Source: Calycina herbarum (Eukaryota > Ascomycota > Leotiomycetes > Helotiales > Pezizellaceae). Taken from it: a stretch of DNA of 64,000 nucleotides. The DNA lies in NCBI GenBank assembly GCA_001414485.1, contig LLEY01000181.1, positions 1 to 64,000 of the forward strand. The letters are read 5' to 3'. The number at the start of each line of letters is the position of its first letter. Position 1 is the first letter of the stretch. The notes beneath the pieces are model-generated. The model saw only the letters and a program-made list of their open reading frames with translations. It was not told the DNA's origin and searched no databases. A program made the translations under genes and the position numbers. This document shows, piece after piece, positions 10,486-23,015 of the stretch.

Positions 10486-13394
10486 TGTAGATCGAAGGTG
10501 TATTGATATCTTGTCCTCGGAAGGAGTGTGGGAGGAGACTCGGAGTCTAACGGCCAGCTGTGGGATATACCAGATAGAGGAGAAGAAATCATGATGGTGA
10601 GTGACGGTGGTGTTGAAGATGCAGCTCAGTCACCAATACAAGGCTGGCCGACAACTCACATCAGGCTAATTCTGCATGAAATTCTAGCGAATCATGGAAC
10701 ACATTTCTGGTAGCGTTATATTTCATCATGGTGTTGTTCCAGAATTGGTCATTACATCAATGGCCAAATTTTCACGATGCCCTCAAATGAGGAAGAAACA
10801 TTATATAACTGTAACTCTTTGGAGTTGGAAAAGACTTGTGATATAATTCGATTGCATAAATTTGCCCTCTTTTTTCGTTAATTGGAATCGAAGTGTTTCT
10901 TGAAGAAACTATTGAGCCCAAGCGAAGAAAAAAGGGGGATGCTTTGACAGACACTTGTGGTATGAAGTTTTCAATTGCACCTAGGATACATGATAGGATT
11001 TTATTATACAATGATACATAAGAAACGAACATAAAAACAACTATCTTCAAAGTTATCCTCAACTAGGTCACGTCCTCATAGAAATATCACATGGATAACA
11101 TCGTTAGGTAGTTTCCCGATGTTTCAAGATTGTGTACAACCGTCGAATACATAGACTTAACGGTGCAACCTTGAACAATGTAACCATCGATAACAAATTT
11201 TCCTTTTTCTGATTGAAGTTTTCTTATCAACCACGCCGTGAAGCAAGAGAGCAATGAAAGGGGATTCGAAATTTCAAACAAAGTCGGCCTGATCCATAGA
11301 AATTGACATTGAAAAACAATGGTTCTTCTTTCGAATCATACTGACTTTACACCCTTGGTTATCATTACTATCACCGAAGGTATAACCACAATGAATAATG
11401 CCCCGACCGAATCGTGTGTACGAGGACTGGCAGGCTACACAGATACAAAGTGACACCGAAGCACAAACAATTCTCCATCTAGCGTATCCCAAAAAAAAAT
11501 AAGAATTTGGTCACTTCATGTGAAGCTACGACTCTGTCCCATAAGAAAAACATTCCACCAACACCGGCCTGAACGTTCAACGAAGCGATCACGCAATTTT
11601 AGACGCAGGAAAGAATTTGTTTGCCATCGCTACGTGCCAAAGAGAATAATGATCAGGCGAAATTGTTACGGTTTGAAAAAGGAGTTGTAATTTTGGAAAG
11701 AGTAAGCGAGTCAACCCATGGAGCTCGCTGGCTTACTGCATATCGCCGATAAGAATTCAAATCAGAATATGCTGACATCGCTGCCATCCTTTTGATGTTC
11801 TGAAAAGGCAAGATATGCAGGACAGAAATGAAGCAAAGCTATGAGACCTTGGGCAGGTAAAGAACATCTGATAAGATCATCGCTCCAATTGCTGAATTTC
11901 GTTGGAGAAAAATCACTACATTGAAGTTGATAAGAATTTCTATCAGATAGGTTACCTCATGATCACTAACAACACATCAGCTGTTGTTTAATGTTCACCA
12001 AAAAGTGTCCCACCTGTCACCTTAGAACAGTTGCATAAGGTGACGCAGCCAGTCATTTCTAACTTTGCCAATTGTTCCTCTGGTGGTAGGTGGTAAAGTA
12101 TTCGCCTGAAGAGTGCTGTGGATGATTTGCATACCGAATTAGGTTGGTGGAAATGACACGTAAGGTTTTGGTGACTGGTAGATCGTTGGAGTTAGGTACG
12201 AGGCAGGTGTGAGCGAGAACCAAAGAGGACAATGACAATTGATACACAGTAGCTAACGCAGCGAGGAAGGATTCGTGTAATCAGGCTTTGGATCCAACTC
12301 ATCGCCCAGAACTTGGCGCATTGTGGCAGTTGCGCAGCTCTTTATGTATAGGTGGGGAGATAAGATGGAGTTAAATGCTTCTTCCCGACAAAGTAAATAT
12401 CGTGTCAAGACAATCATTTTCCGTTGTTGGAGATTTGAAATAACGGCTCCCTCTCGGTTTCCAAGCTGGTGTTTTCCGGCTAGCGAGACACCCGAGGGGC
12501 TGCAGGCCACCTTCCCGCCGATCTCCACATCTCACGACATAATCGCTCCAGGGGTTTTTCTCTCCAGTGTCCAATCAAAACGCACCTTGTACGCACGGCA
12601 GTCAAAATAAAACATATCGGGCAGCTGCAATACAGGCCTCCCTAGGGCTCATCCCTAAAAATAAGGCTCTGAGAACCACCTTCCTCACGAACCAAGAAGA
12701 GCAAGAACTGATCTCGGAAGTCCGGTCATTTCTTTGTCAAAACCTTCTTCTTGCTGCGGAGATCTTCCCTTAAACAATTACGCGGCCGTCGTGGTATCAG
12801 AATCTTGGAATGATGTCGATGGCTGGGGGAAATGGACTTGCTCTCCTTGGCAGGTGGTGTACAATCAGCCCTTCCCCTTTTTCGTATCTATTGAGCCTCT
12901 GGGCAACTCCCCTTATCCACCCCTCACACCAATCACACTCATCGCATATCCAATTAACTCCCACACCGCCCACCGGCTTGTTAAAAATGCTGACTTGGAT
13001 CTGTATCGAAAAGGTGTGTCCCTGGGCGTTATGAGCAAATCAACAAGCCTGTAAGGCATGTACCAAGCCGTTCTGGTGGAGGCTTAGACAAGCTGTCTTG
13101 CGCGTAATCTACTTGTATATTGACTTCCCACCACTCTTCTTCATTGCGTTTACTCCACCGTACATAAGTTTGGCGTTTCTTCTCTGTGCAATTGTTTCAA
13201 ATTTGCTCGTTCTTGCATTCTTTATTCAAGCCAACCGAGGTACGGCGCACATATTTTTCACCGGTACCCTGTAGTACCTCACATAGCTCGTGAACCTTAG
13301 AACCGATTCAATTTCGCTGGACTCGAGTTGAAGTAAGTTTACTTACGCTGCGCACTGCACGATATCGTAGCATCAAATCAAAGATATCTACAAG
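10486..13394. other. Intergenic region, no supported gene
   Basis: About 2.9 kb. Only short open frames on both strands, without splice signals, signal peptides or recognisable motifs. The first few hundred bases may be the promoter of the decayed minus-strand gene; the last 150 bp lead into the DOMON-b561 gene. Confidence 0.55.
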
Positions 13395-14849
13395 ATGAGA
13401 CTCTATCAATATCTCGGCCTTGCGGCTGGAGCATTCGGTTTGTTGCCAAAGCTTTGTTGCTTTTCACTCCACTCCACTCCACATTTCCCCGGGTTTTTAT
13501 TGACTTCACTCACTTTTAGCTCCACTCACGAATGCTCTCGCAACGTTCAGCGCCCCATCAAATGGACCAAGCTACAGTGTCGGAATTCCTCCAAACTCGG
13601 CGATATCGGCCACCTCTAAAGGGGGAATATACTTCTCCCTTTCTGCGCCGACGACGTATGCATGGGTGGGTTTAGGAACTGGAGAGCAGATGTCCGGCTC
13701 CACTATTTTTGTCATGTATGCGGATGGAAACAACAATGTGACGATAAGTGGAAGAGCGGGAAGAGGTCATATTCAACCTCAATTGGATAGTACACTGCAG
13801 GCTGGATTAACACTTTTGGAGGGAAGTGGAATTGTGAACGGAAGGATGGTAGCGAATGTTCACTGTGGGTCTATCCCATCTTATATGCTGCTACGATTTT
13901 GAAGGGAGAACTGAGACTAACAAGAAAATAGGCACAACTTGTCAGCTTCAATCATCTGCTACAGCGTCGTCGTCCCCATGGATCGCAGCTTGGAATCAGG
14001 GCTCCGCCTTGAACACAAATTCCCTCTCAGCATCGATAAATATACATAGTGCCTATACCACGCTCACATTCGACCTTACCCAAGCAGCCTTAACTGCTGA
14101 CAGTAACCCTTTCGTTGCTGCCGCTTCTGGAACAGGAAGTGGAACTACGACCTCTGGAGACGACAACAAAGGAGGTTCTGGATCAGATGACAACCCGTCC
14201 AGTTCGGGCTCGAATTCTGGTGCAACTGTCGCAATAAGTGGTGCACAGAAAAAGGCACAAGATCGTCAAAGAGCTCATGGTATTCTCATGGGAATTGCTG
14301 TTGTAATTTTATTCCCGCTTGGAACTATTTTCATGCGATTGGTGGGACACCCATGGATTCATGCCGGTATTCAAGTTGTGAGTTTGATACTCATGATTGC
14401 TGGCATGGCGATTGGAATAATTCTCGTCGATGACGCTGAAATGGTAATTTTAATCGCTTGTTCCTTTTGTTTAATGGCAGAACTAACAAAATTAATAGGA
14501 TTTCACAGAGGCCCATTTCGTGATTGGGTTCATAGCCGTGGCCCTCCTTGTCCTCCAACCGTTCTTCGGTCTTGCGCATCATTATTTGTATAAGAGACAC
14601 CAAAGTCGAACTTCAGTGTCCCATCTCCATATCTGGTACGGCCGCGCCTTGATGATCCTTGCCGTCATCAATGGAGGGTTGGGTTTGAGACTGGCAGATA
14701 ACACGGATGGAGGAAAGATTGCTTATGGTGTTGTGGCTGGTGTTATGGGTGTTGCTTATATTGCCGCTGTTGGTTTCAAGAGAAAAGGTAGCGTCTCCGG
14801 ACCTGTGATCAAGCAGGAACGTACTGGTCTGAGAGACTCTGAGAGTTGA
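13395..14849 (+). CDS. DOMON - cytochrome b561 transmembrane electron-transfer protein
   Basis: Four exons: 13395-13437, 13520-13864, 13932-14443 and 14499-14849, giving 416 aa; all three introns have GT-AG ends. Exon 1 with the start of exon 2 encodes a signal peptide (MRLYQYLGLAAGAFAPLTNA). A DOMON haem domain follows, to about residue 205, with the candidate ligand Met in GEQMSG. A Gly/Ser/Asp-rich linker comes next, then a five-helix cytochrome b561 domain with His residues in RAHGILMG, HPWIHAG, EAHFVIG and HLHIWYGR that fit the di-haem ligand set. Known relatives move electrons across the membrane (ferric reductase or ascorbate/quinone-linked). Here the DOMON part would face outside, so it could hand electrons to extracellular acceptors such as copper oxidases. 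The substrate is unknown. Confidence 0.9.
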
Positions 14850-15828
14850 GGGAAATGATATTTATGAAGGTCCTTTTACGATTTGGAGTTTTGGGGTTTA
14901 TGACGGAGACTTTGGGATACCTTCTGTTACATACTTTGTTGCGTCAAGAGTTGACGTGACTAAAAGTTTTCTTACAAGTTTTGCTCCATATTTCTTCCTA
15001 GTATTTTATAGAACATGATATACATATTGTTCTATCTGTACAGCCTCTTAGTCTCGTCTAGTTTCATATTTTTTATACGATTCGAGCAATAGAAAAGTTA
15101 TTAGAGATGATCTCGGCTTACTAACAGGGATGGATCTTTATGTTTGTCTCAAGAAGCAGCGTCAAAGTAAGCGATTTCCTCCTATTACCTTATAGTATTA
15201 TACTAACCGAAAATATTTTGTCCATCATCTTCCACATATGTTGAGGCATAAATCAAGCTGTTTCGAATGAGGCTTATGTACAAGCATGAGAGCTATTTGA
15301 AACATTTCCTCCGCATCACGAGGCTTCTAAATCCTTCTTCTGCCTCGACTTGGGAACCGGAATCTCTGAAAACTCTCAAATGTTTCTTCGTTTACGTACA
15401 TCGTATACCTCAGTTATCGTCGTCATATGGAGGTTGGGGATCAGCTTGCCCTCGACTTGAGGTATAAACATCCTTGAATATCTACCAAAGACAGTCATGC
15501 GACTGAACAAGGTGTGGTCGTTGCCTCTCTGGTTTCAAATTCATCGTCTGTCAACACAAATTTTCATCCAAAGAAGGAAATGGAATGCGAGGCGGAAATT
15601 TCAAAACACAGAATGTCTTCAAGGGTTTACGATAGCAAACGAAAGCAAAACGACAAATTCCTCCAGGGTGTTGAGGTGGATTTCACTTAGTTTGTGGTAC
15701 ACGAATGAAGTATATAACTGCTCAAGGTATCGCTTGGTTGAATCTTTTTTGTATCAAATCATCATAACTTCATCCGCTCAGAATCAAATCAGCAACCACC
15801 GAGCACTCTTCCAACAGAAACCATCAAA
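14850..15828. other. Intergenic region between DOMON-b561 and expansin-like genes
   Basis: Contains the 3' UTR of the upstream gene and, from about 15700, a TATA-like element and CA-rich leader of the next gene. Nothing else recognisable. Confidence 0.6.
15711..15717 (+). promoter_or_regulatory. TATA box candidate of the expansin-like gene
   Basis: TATATAA lies 118 bp upstream of the ATG at 15829 and is followed by a CA-rich leader ending in ATCAAAATG. Confidence 0.5.
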
Positions 15829-16278
15829 ATGCAATTCCCAACCTATGCCCTCGCCTCCCTTGCCCTCTCTCTTCCCCTCGCATCCGCATTCACCGGAGAC
15901 GCTACCTTCTACGATCCCGATGGTGCCGGATCGTGTGGGGACATACTTACTGTAAGCCCTCCATTTACCTCCTCAAAAACCACACACTAGAATATCAAAT
16001 ATCTAGCCCGACTCTCCAATCGTTGCCCTATCACGAAGTCACGATGGCAACTGCGGTCGTACTATTAGTGTAAGCTCCAATGGAAGATCGGTCACTGCAA
16101 CGGTTGCCGATACTTGTGCTGGCTGTGGAGCGGACGGTATCGACTTGTCGAGGTCCAAGTTTGTGGAGTTGGGTGGGGATGTGAATGCTGGTCGCATTAG
16201 TGTTACTTGGTGAGTTGGATCATGGGTAGAATATATTGAGGTTTTGTGTACTAATGCAATTCTAGGGACTTTGTTTGA
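15829..16278 (+). CDS. Secreted expansin-like / RlpA-like double-psi beta-barrel protein
   Basis: Three exons (15829-15951, 16007-16209, 16266-16278) give 112 aa. The last exon holds only the end of a Trp codon plus Asp-Phe-Val-stop. Without the last splice the protein would end one residue after ...SVT, so the tiny exon is chosen because relatives end in WxFV or similar. The signal peptide is about residues 1-20 (MQFPTYALASLALSLPLASA). The mature part is one double-psi beta-barrel: FYDPDG...SCG, HDGNCG, then VADTCAGCGADGIDLS, the hallmark of barwin/RlpA/expansin-like single-domain proteins. The conserved Asp of VADTC and six cysteines are visible. There is no carbohydrate-binding second domain, unlike true expansins. 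Such small proteins are secreted by many plant-associated fungi and are thought to loosen or bind wall polysaccharide; enzymatic activity is not established. Confidence 0.88.
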
Positions 16279-18178
16279 GGATAGAGGTTAGATAGCAACT
16301 GAGGTGACAACGACATTGGGAATTTACGGAAACAAGTTGGACAATGACACCCTTTTCAAGACTATAGCTTAGGCACATGTACTTGTAGAAAGTAAAAACA
16401 GCGGAAAGCTATTTCGATGCCATTATAGCGTTTCCGTTTCTCTATGCCTTTTTTCATTCTATACGCTATTTGTTTATCTCTTCTTATAGAATAGGAGATC
16501 GTTTTCCCTTTCAAAGAGTTTCTTCTTTTGAGTATGGCAAAAACCTCAATATCTTCATAGGTTGATTTTCTTGTTTTTGGATGGCTTGTTGTTCTTATGC
16601 TACGCTTTGGACTTTGGTTCAAGAAAGTGACGTAACTATTAATTTTAATTAGTTGTGCGACTTAGCCTTATTATAGCTCTCATTATCACCTCTTTATTTC
16701 CAGAATTGCTCAAGTATCCTGGGATATATCCATTGTTCAAATAGTTGAATCCCCAGATTTTCGCATTCTGTTACCAAGAATTCCCCGACCAATTGGAATA
16801 TTGCTTCTGATAAACAACCAAAATACAATCATGCCTGCATTGAAGGTGCGTGTAGCGTATAATGGTTTCGGTAGGCTTGTAAGCAGCCGTCTATTTAAAT
16901 GAAAAATTGATGAGCTGTCAGCCCTTCCACCCCACCATCTCGCTTAACCCTAATTTTCGTCCTTCGCCCCCTATCAGCACATGTCTGCATATAGTCAGAT
17001 ACCACCCCATAAACTGCATGGCTGACACATGGACCCATTTCCCTTGTGTCATCGTCTGTTCAGCGATCAATGAAACAGATCTTTCACTCGCAAATTTTGT
17101 TTGCGAGATACGCGACGCACGCCTTGAACTATCGTACTCTCGATTTATTATTGGCTACCAAACTCGTATTATTCCCCTCAATGATTTCCACCATTTCTGA
17201 GTTGATAGCCTCGTTTGGGGGCTAGAAGGGGCGATAACATGCAGCATGCGGGTTCTTCTCAGCCCGTCTGGGCAAACCCCCTTTTTTGAAAAAGAAAAAA
17301 AAAAGAACTGTGAGGTACGACTCGCACTAGTTTTCGATGAAGATTTACCAGCCAAAATTGATGTCTGTAGCTTCTCAATTAAATTCACTTTCCTAGAGTA
17401 CATCTGTCTGCAGAATAACTTATAGTGCAACACCCATCAATATATGTTTGATCCAATAGGATTGTTCAGCCGAGTTCTCAAACCTAAAGTCATTCTCATG
17501 CTACCACTCCATCTGCTCAGGGCTTAATCCGCACAACGTCTCTCAGACACCGATTCCATCGTGCCATGTGGGTGCCATACGCCTTTTTTGAATGGGCTGA
17601 CGAGAATCGTTTCGCCAAATCACCTGCTTGTATGTGTGTTACACAAGAACACGTCGCTTGGATGGCAGCATAAACCTCAAGGGACTATAAATACCTCATA
17701 TCAAGATCCAATAGCATTCCCAAAAACTCAAGCCAAGCTTTTGGAGTTCTTTAATCCAATTATTTCGCCCTCAGTTTATGCAAGCAAATTATCGGCGTAC
17801 GATCTTCTCTCATTAAAGACACTATACTATGCAGTGCATACAGCGGCTGAGCCGCACTCTGTGTTACATGCTAGAGATGCTGAGTAGTCGATCCATCCAT
17901 TCCAAGCGCGAAGGATTCGATTACATTAGCCAATACATGCACGTGAAAAGGTTTCAGCATACGATGGCTTTTGTATGTGTGGCGGCACACATTGCCTGTC
18001 ATCAGGATGGGGTCCTGAAGCTGAAGTGTGCGAAAAACCCTAACATATATACTTCCCCCCCCCTTCTCCCCAGATTCTCCTTTCCTACCCCTCTCTCCTC
18101 CATTCTTTCTTGTACAGTGCAACCTTCACGTCGGCATAGTTTCCCAATCTCAAGCACTCTTTCCAATCATTATTCAAA
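16279..18178. other. Intergenic region, no supported gene
   Basis: 1.9 kb with scattered short open frames on both strands, none with introns or motifs. The last 150 bp hold a TATATA (about 18045), a C-rich stretch and a CT-rich leader that look like the promoter of the CFEM gene. Confidence 0.55.
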
Positions 18179-18850
18179 ATGAAGGCTTTTCACACCACTC
18201 TTCTCCTCGTTGTCAGCCTGGCTTTCACCGTGACATCTCAGAATCTCCCGGCTTGTGCTGTAAGCTCTCCAACTCCAATGAAGAATGACTAGGCTAACCT
18301 TTTCAAGACTTCATGTCTTTCCCTTCTTCCAGCGGGTTGTAACGATGCAAACTGTGTCTGCACCAATAAGGAAGCGATTGCATCCCAATCCTGCTGCTAC
18401 GCTGAAAAATGCAAACCCGATGAGCTTGCTGGTGAGTTATCCCGCACCCCAAAACTACACACTGCTCCGAAACAGTAGCTAATCATTCAATAGATGCTAC
18501 TGCTGCCGGTATCGCCTTGTGCAAAACGTAAGTCCCGATCCCAAAGTTCTGGATATGGGAATTAATTCGTTTCTCAGTCTCGGTATTACTGTTTCACCAA
18601 GTGAGCAACCTCCATGCCCTGGAGCTCCTGGGGCTGGCAATTCTACAACCACTACTGGTAAGCCACTTTTTTAAATCCTTCATACGAATGATAAAATATT
18701 GATTGGGGAACAGGTGGTAATGCGACCTCGCCTGCTCCCGCTTCGGCCTCAACTACGAAACCTTCTGCTGGAAATTCGGTTAGAGCTGATATTTTCAAGA
18801 GTTGGGTTGCAGCTGTAATTATTGCTGGGGGTGTTTTGTGTGTTTTGTGA
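18179..18850 (+). CDS. GPI-anchored-type CFEM domain protein
   Basis: Five exons (18179-18259, 18308-18431, 18494-18527, 18578-18657, 18714-18850) give 151 aa. The first intron is taken as 48 bp, ending CTAACCTTTTCAAG, because that keeps the CFEM spacing. Signal peptide 1-20. The CFEM domain runs from about 21 to 95: LPACATSC, GCNDANCVC, SCCYAEKC, ALCKTLG, then PPCPG. The Pro-x-Cys, Cys-x-Cys and CC landmarks of the family are all present. A Ser/Thr/Ala/Pro-rich stretch (101-130) follows, and the protein ends with a hydrophobic helix (AAVIIAGGVLCVL) preceded by NSVRAD, as expected for a GPI signal. CFEM proteins sit in the wall or membrane and bind haem or act at the host surface; which role applies here cannot be told. 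No further transmembrane helices are present, so it is not a CFEM-type receptor. Confidence 0.9.
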
Positions 18851-19335
18851 AGATATTATAGAAAGTAAAACACGATTCATGGTAGTGCAAGAGCGATTCA
18901 TCTCACGGTCAATTTGTACAACAGTGTGGGGGGATACCCGGTCTAACAAAAGTTGAGCATCTGTTAAATGAATATTCTGGGTTTTCTATCATCCGCCTCT
19001 CGTATAAGCATTAAAGTTTGGTATCGAGTCTTTGTCATACACAACTCACCATCTTCGCAAGAATATTCGCGTCAAATATGTGTGGCCTACCTGCCCCAAT
19101 AAGCTAAATCACGTGTTCCTAACTCGTAGATGCCCGTACCCGTCAAACTAGGTTAAACTTTTCCGGATGCCGCTACCGACGACAACCAAGGTGCGGTTGA
19201 GCCCACTCACTTCCGAGTAACAAATTTCCAATCCCTTCCAATAGTAAAGACTGACGAACTATACTCTGGATAACTCCCTCTCTGTCTCTTCCCTCTTCAC
19301 ATATTTTGCAGTCGTGAAAGAATCAAGAGGAAACA
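18851..19335. other. Short intergenic region
   Basis: 3' flank of the CFEM gene and promoter of the EthD-like gene (CT-rich leader at about 19275-19305). No other element seen. Confidence 0.55.
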
Positions 19336-19828
19336 ATGAATACGGAGCCATTAATCAGAGTTTCAATTTCCATAAATCGCAAAGAGGGAACTACGGAGGT
19401 GGAGTTTCACAAATATTGGGCGAATGTGCATGCACCCATGGTTCAAGAATGGTTGATTCGTTGTGGAGTACTGAAATATGTTCAAGTGAGTTTCATATCA
19501 CGATCCCTTGTACGAGTTGGAATGTGATACTGTGTCACTAACATTAATACAGTATCACACGACAAGTGAACTTAAGGATTTAGCAAAGAATGCGGGTGCG
19601 GGTGCGGCTTCTGGGAAACCCGCTATGAGTTATGATGGAACAGCAGATTTCTGGGTGCGGAAATATGAAGACTTTGAAAACGCGTTTCTGGATGCTGAAT
19701 ATCTGGAGAAGATTAAAGCGGATGAGATGATTTTTATTGATGTTAAATCCGCTGTTGTTACTGTGGGAGTAGAGTATCTTGTCATAGACGATGGAAAGGT
19801 TGTGGAGAACCATTTGAGAAGTTTTTAA
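19336..19828 (+). CDS. EthD-domain (dimeric alpha-beta barrel) protein
   Basis: Two exons, 19336-19485 and 19553-19828, with a 67-bp intron (GTGAGT donor, CTAAC branch, ACAG acceptor), give 141 aa. The start encodes MNTEPLIRVSISINRKEGTT followed by FHKYWANVHAPMV, the EthD/dimeric ferredoxin-like signature in which 'hxxYW..xHaP' is conserved. The second half has YDGTADFWV and a C-terminal strand VVTVGVEYLV. There is no signal peptide, so it is probably cytosolic. In fungi such small EthD proteins occur as dehydratases or oxygenases in polyketide (anthraquinone-type) pathways, but also alone. No polyketide synthase or tailoring genes lie beside it here, so pathway membership is not supported. 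Confidence 0.85.
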
Positions 19829-20139
19829 AAGACAAGGCGATGTGCGTGGAGTTCACAAGCATGATATGGAACAGAAAGAATTTTCAGCTAAACAGCCAGT
19901 GCTCCATTTCTAAGATTCTTCTAGATAAATCCAAACCACACTTCCAAACCAAACATCAAGTTGGTAAAACCACTTCCTGTTGGCCAGCAAACCCCCCGAA
20001 CAAAACAAATCACTAAGAAATAAAAATCATCCTATCAAAGTTGCCCAATCCTGTGGTGTAGATCTCAAACTCCTTAGGCGTCCCTTCGGCGGATGAATAT
20101 TCAAACCAATTCCAGTGGTTGGGTGGTTGCGGGAAGCAT

Positions 20140-20484
20140 CTAGCATTTGCCGTTCTGTAGAGAAGATGTTAGAATGGAGAGTACGAAGTGGAGGTGAAGA
20201 ATGGAAATTCTTACGCAGATCTCGAGGCACTTGGTTTGAGCAAGAGCGAGAACGGTGGAGTTGCAAGCCACGGCGCACTTTGAGATTGTTAGAAAAAGAA
20301 GTGCGGTGGAAATGTAGCGTAATGGATGACTTACAGCTCCCTTGCAGATGGTAGAACCGATGGATCGCTCTGCGACAGCGACTCCGATAGCCTTAGCCTC
20401 GGCAATGTCACGTGCAGAGAGTGCCGATGGAGCAGCTGCAACAGCAGTGGCGAAGATGACAGTGATGATGGTGATGAATTGCAT
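20140..20484 (-). CDS. Small secreted cysteine-rich protein A (cysteine-stapled helix type)
   Basis: Minus strand, exons 20484-20335, 20277-20215 and 20154-20140, giving 75 aa. Introns are 57 and 60 bp with GTAAGT/GTAAGA donors and AG acceptors; both are multiples of three and contain no in-frame stop, so an unspliced message would still be open and encode 114 aa. The spliced form is preferred because it brings six cysteines into regular spacing. Signal peptide about 1-18 (MQFITIITVIFATAVAAA). The mature end holds C-KGA-C-AVA-C, an 11-residue spacer, then C-LEI-C-NGK-C: three cysteines one helical turn apart on each side of a loop. This predicts two helices clamped by disulfides, an alpha-hairpinin-like arrangement. 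The gene at 23016 has the same core, facing the opposite way. I do not recognise a named family; a secreted effector or antimicrobial-type role is inference only. Confidence 0.75.
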   Translation of the reverse strand: MQFITIITVIFATAVAAAPSALSARDIAEAKAIGVAVAERSIGSTICKGAVSHPLRYISTALLFLTISKCAVACNSTVLALAQTKCLEICVRISILHLHFVLSILTSSLQNGKC

Positions 20485-20659
20485 ACTGACTGATTTGTTT
20501 GGATGAAGTGGGAAGGTTGTTTGGTAGTAGTGTGAAATTTGAAAAAGTGAAAGAAGAAGACAAAGAAGAATCGAAGTGAATGAAGAAACTGAAAAATGGA
20601 GCTGAAAGATGAAGATGGAGATGATAAGGATAATTTGAGAATAGAGGAATAAAGAATTG

Positions 20660-20667
20660 TATATATA
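20660..20667 (-). promoter_or_regulatory. TATA box candidate of small secreted protein A
   Basis: TATATATA on the minus strand, about 176 bp upstream of the ATG at 20484. Confidence 0.45.
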
Positions 20668-22826
20668 GAAATCTCAATTGTATAGAAAGAGTCGTCTCTG
20701 CCAGATTTTCGGATTCCCCGTGCCTCCATTCTCCACTCAGAGCACGGCACCAATTTTCCGCAGTGTTGTCTCCATATCGCGGTTTCAACATCCTATTTTG
20801 GGATGATCAGACCTTCAATGGTCACTAGCCGGCAGCAGTTTCCAATAAATTCTAAATGTCATCTGAAGATTCAGCGAGGAACCCCAAGCTTTTCAGCAAA
20901 CTCAGGTTTTCAGACCACGTTGTGGTGATGAAACTGTGAATCGAGTAAATCCAGTTCGCCCGAAGCTATGGAATAAAAGAATAAGGTTCAACTGAAGTTG
21001 ACTGAAACCTATTGCGGGCTGATGTTACCCCGGTACCGTAGGGAAGTCAAAAAGTGGATTATATGTCACGGACTCTGTTGCTGTCAACTGCACTTTGGCC
21101 CGAGATCTCAATACACGGGCCATCAAGGTATCCAAAAGCTCCAAAGGCTCCAACCATCTAATACATCAGATTACTCGAGAGGTTTGCGATGTGATTCAAG
21201 GTCGCTTACGACGTGCACGAAGGAATTAAAGTCCACCAGCAAGTCATTTTTGTTTGCTAGCAAATTGACCCTTTTCATGGAACGTGGCAGTGTGCACATC
21301 CCCAAGATCTTCACTTGGTATAAAAATACATAAATAACCATCCAGGAAATCCCGTCCTATCGTCACTCAGAAGCGATTAGTGTAATGTTTCAATCGATTG
21401 TCTAACTCAAACACATTTCCAATTGCGCTCTCCAGAAAATAAAAATGGGACTTGAAAGAGCTCTAAAAATATGGCATGGCATCAGGTCGTGCACAGAGTG
21501 TTGTTCTCATTAAAACGCAAAATAGAACGATAAAACGATCGAAGCCTTTGATGCATGAATTTCAAGGCTGAGGCTGAGAGTCCACGGCCCAGGAAGAGCT
21601 CAGGCAGTTGTCAAAAGCGGATCTTGACTTCTCAAAGGGGGAAGGTCGCTTATTGCATGAGCCCAAAGAGGGAATAACGCCGATAATAGCTCGAACCGAC
21701 CCACTCGAGGAGACGCAGGTACCAGCTTCCCCACGTCTTGGAGGCTGGCCTTCAAGGAAAGCCCCCCCTCAGGATCGAGAATTGAAGATACGGCTGCTCC
21801 GACGGGCTGGCATGTTGTGGCAGCATTATCCCAAGCTTGATAGATAGCAAATCTTCACTTGATATTTGTTTTTGTTTTTTTCAACGAAGAAGAGCTGCGA
21901 TCAGACGAAGTAAGATTAAAGTGGTTTGGATTGCGTAAAGTTGAATGCGTAAAAGTGAAGGCGACCATCATTCATCTTTACGCAATCCACAAACCTCCAA
22001 TAAAATAAGAAGATGCAAGCACCGTTGAAGCTTGGCCAGAAATAAGGTTTACGGGTTTGACACCGACAGCGCCACGGGCTTCTGTAACAAAAAAGCTTAG
22101 CTCAGCATAATTCTCCCGTATGCGCGAGAGTTCTAGCGGCGATTGAGAACCAAGACGTCTATTTGGCCCTGCAAGCTCCTTCTTGCCAGGATACGGTGGG
22201 GATATTCTTGGAGAGTGCCGTATTTATTCATAGCTAAGAAGCAGATCCGGATCCCGAAAGTCTCATGGCTGGTATGTGCTTCTAGAAATCCATCTTAGCT
22301 CCGGCTATAAATGCTAGAGACGAAGGTATATGGTGGTTGAGTTCAGGGTTTGGTACTATAAAATGCGATGGAAAGTCGGCTTAATCCAACGTATGCGGTA
22401 CGAGTCTAGCTCGTAATTTCACATTTGAGTCTACGAATTTTCCACCAATCTGCGAAGTAAGGAGTCCTCAAAGCTTCTTCTCAAGGGAAAATGGTCTAAC
22501 TGAAGATAGGCATATGGATTGGAGCTTCAAAGTCAATTGATCCTTTGTTTAAGTATTTTTCAGCTTCTGGGTTTGAAGTGACAAGTTTAATGTAAACTTT
22601 CTCCTTTCAACCTCGTGATCTAAGCATTATACGGGAAATTTGGGGTAAAGAGGAGGGCTGTGCCGAGGGGGAAAATAGGCGTTCCCGTGATTCAAGGTAT
22701 ATTTCTAGAAAGTTGTGAAACCGCACCACACCGAGCCCACTTTCTTAACTTTGTGGATTACGAGAATGCCCAGGAAATCTAACGACATCTCTGGACTCTG
22801 GAGCACTCCAGTCTAAGTCGACATTG

Positions 22827-22832
22827 TATAAA
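22827..22832 (+). promoter_or_regulatory. TATA box candidate of small secreted protein B
   Basis: TATAAA about 184 bp upstream of the ATG at 23016, followed by a long CT/CA-rich leader typical of strongly expressed fungal genes. Confidence 0.5.
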
Positions 22833-23015
22833 GGTAGTCTCTTCACCCTTCGTTAAAAACATCCTCATCATCATTCAGCATCTTCAACATTCTTCACTTC
22901 CTTTCTATTCATTCTTCAGCTTAACTTTCACTTCACTTTCTTACCTTTCCAATCAATTTTTCTCCTTCGAACAAATCCACCTACACCAACCAACTCCCCA
23001 CCAACGACCGCCAAC

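Larger units (their letters stand above)
20485..23015. other. Divergent intergenic region between two related small secreted protein genes
   Basis: 2.5 kb between the minus-strand protein A gene and the plus-strand protein B gene, so it holds both promoters. Each has a TATA-like box (20660-20667 and 22827-22832) and a CT/CA-rich leader. The central part has no credible gene; open frames are short and unspliced. Confidence 0.6.

Noticed and set aside
19336..19828. EthD gene as part of a polyketide cluster
   Set aside because: No polyketide synthase, transporter or cluster regulator occurs within the window around it.
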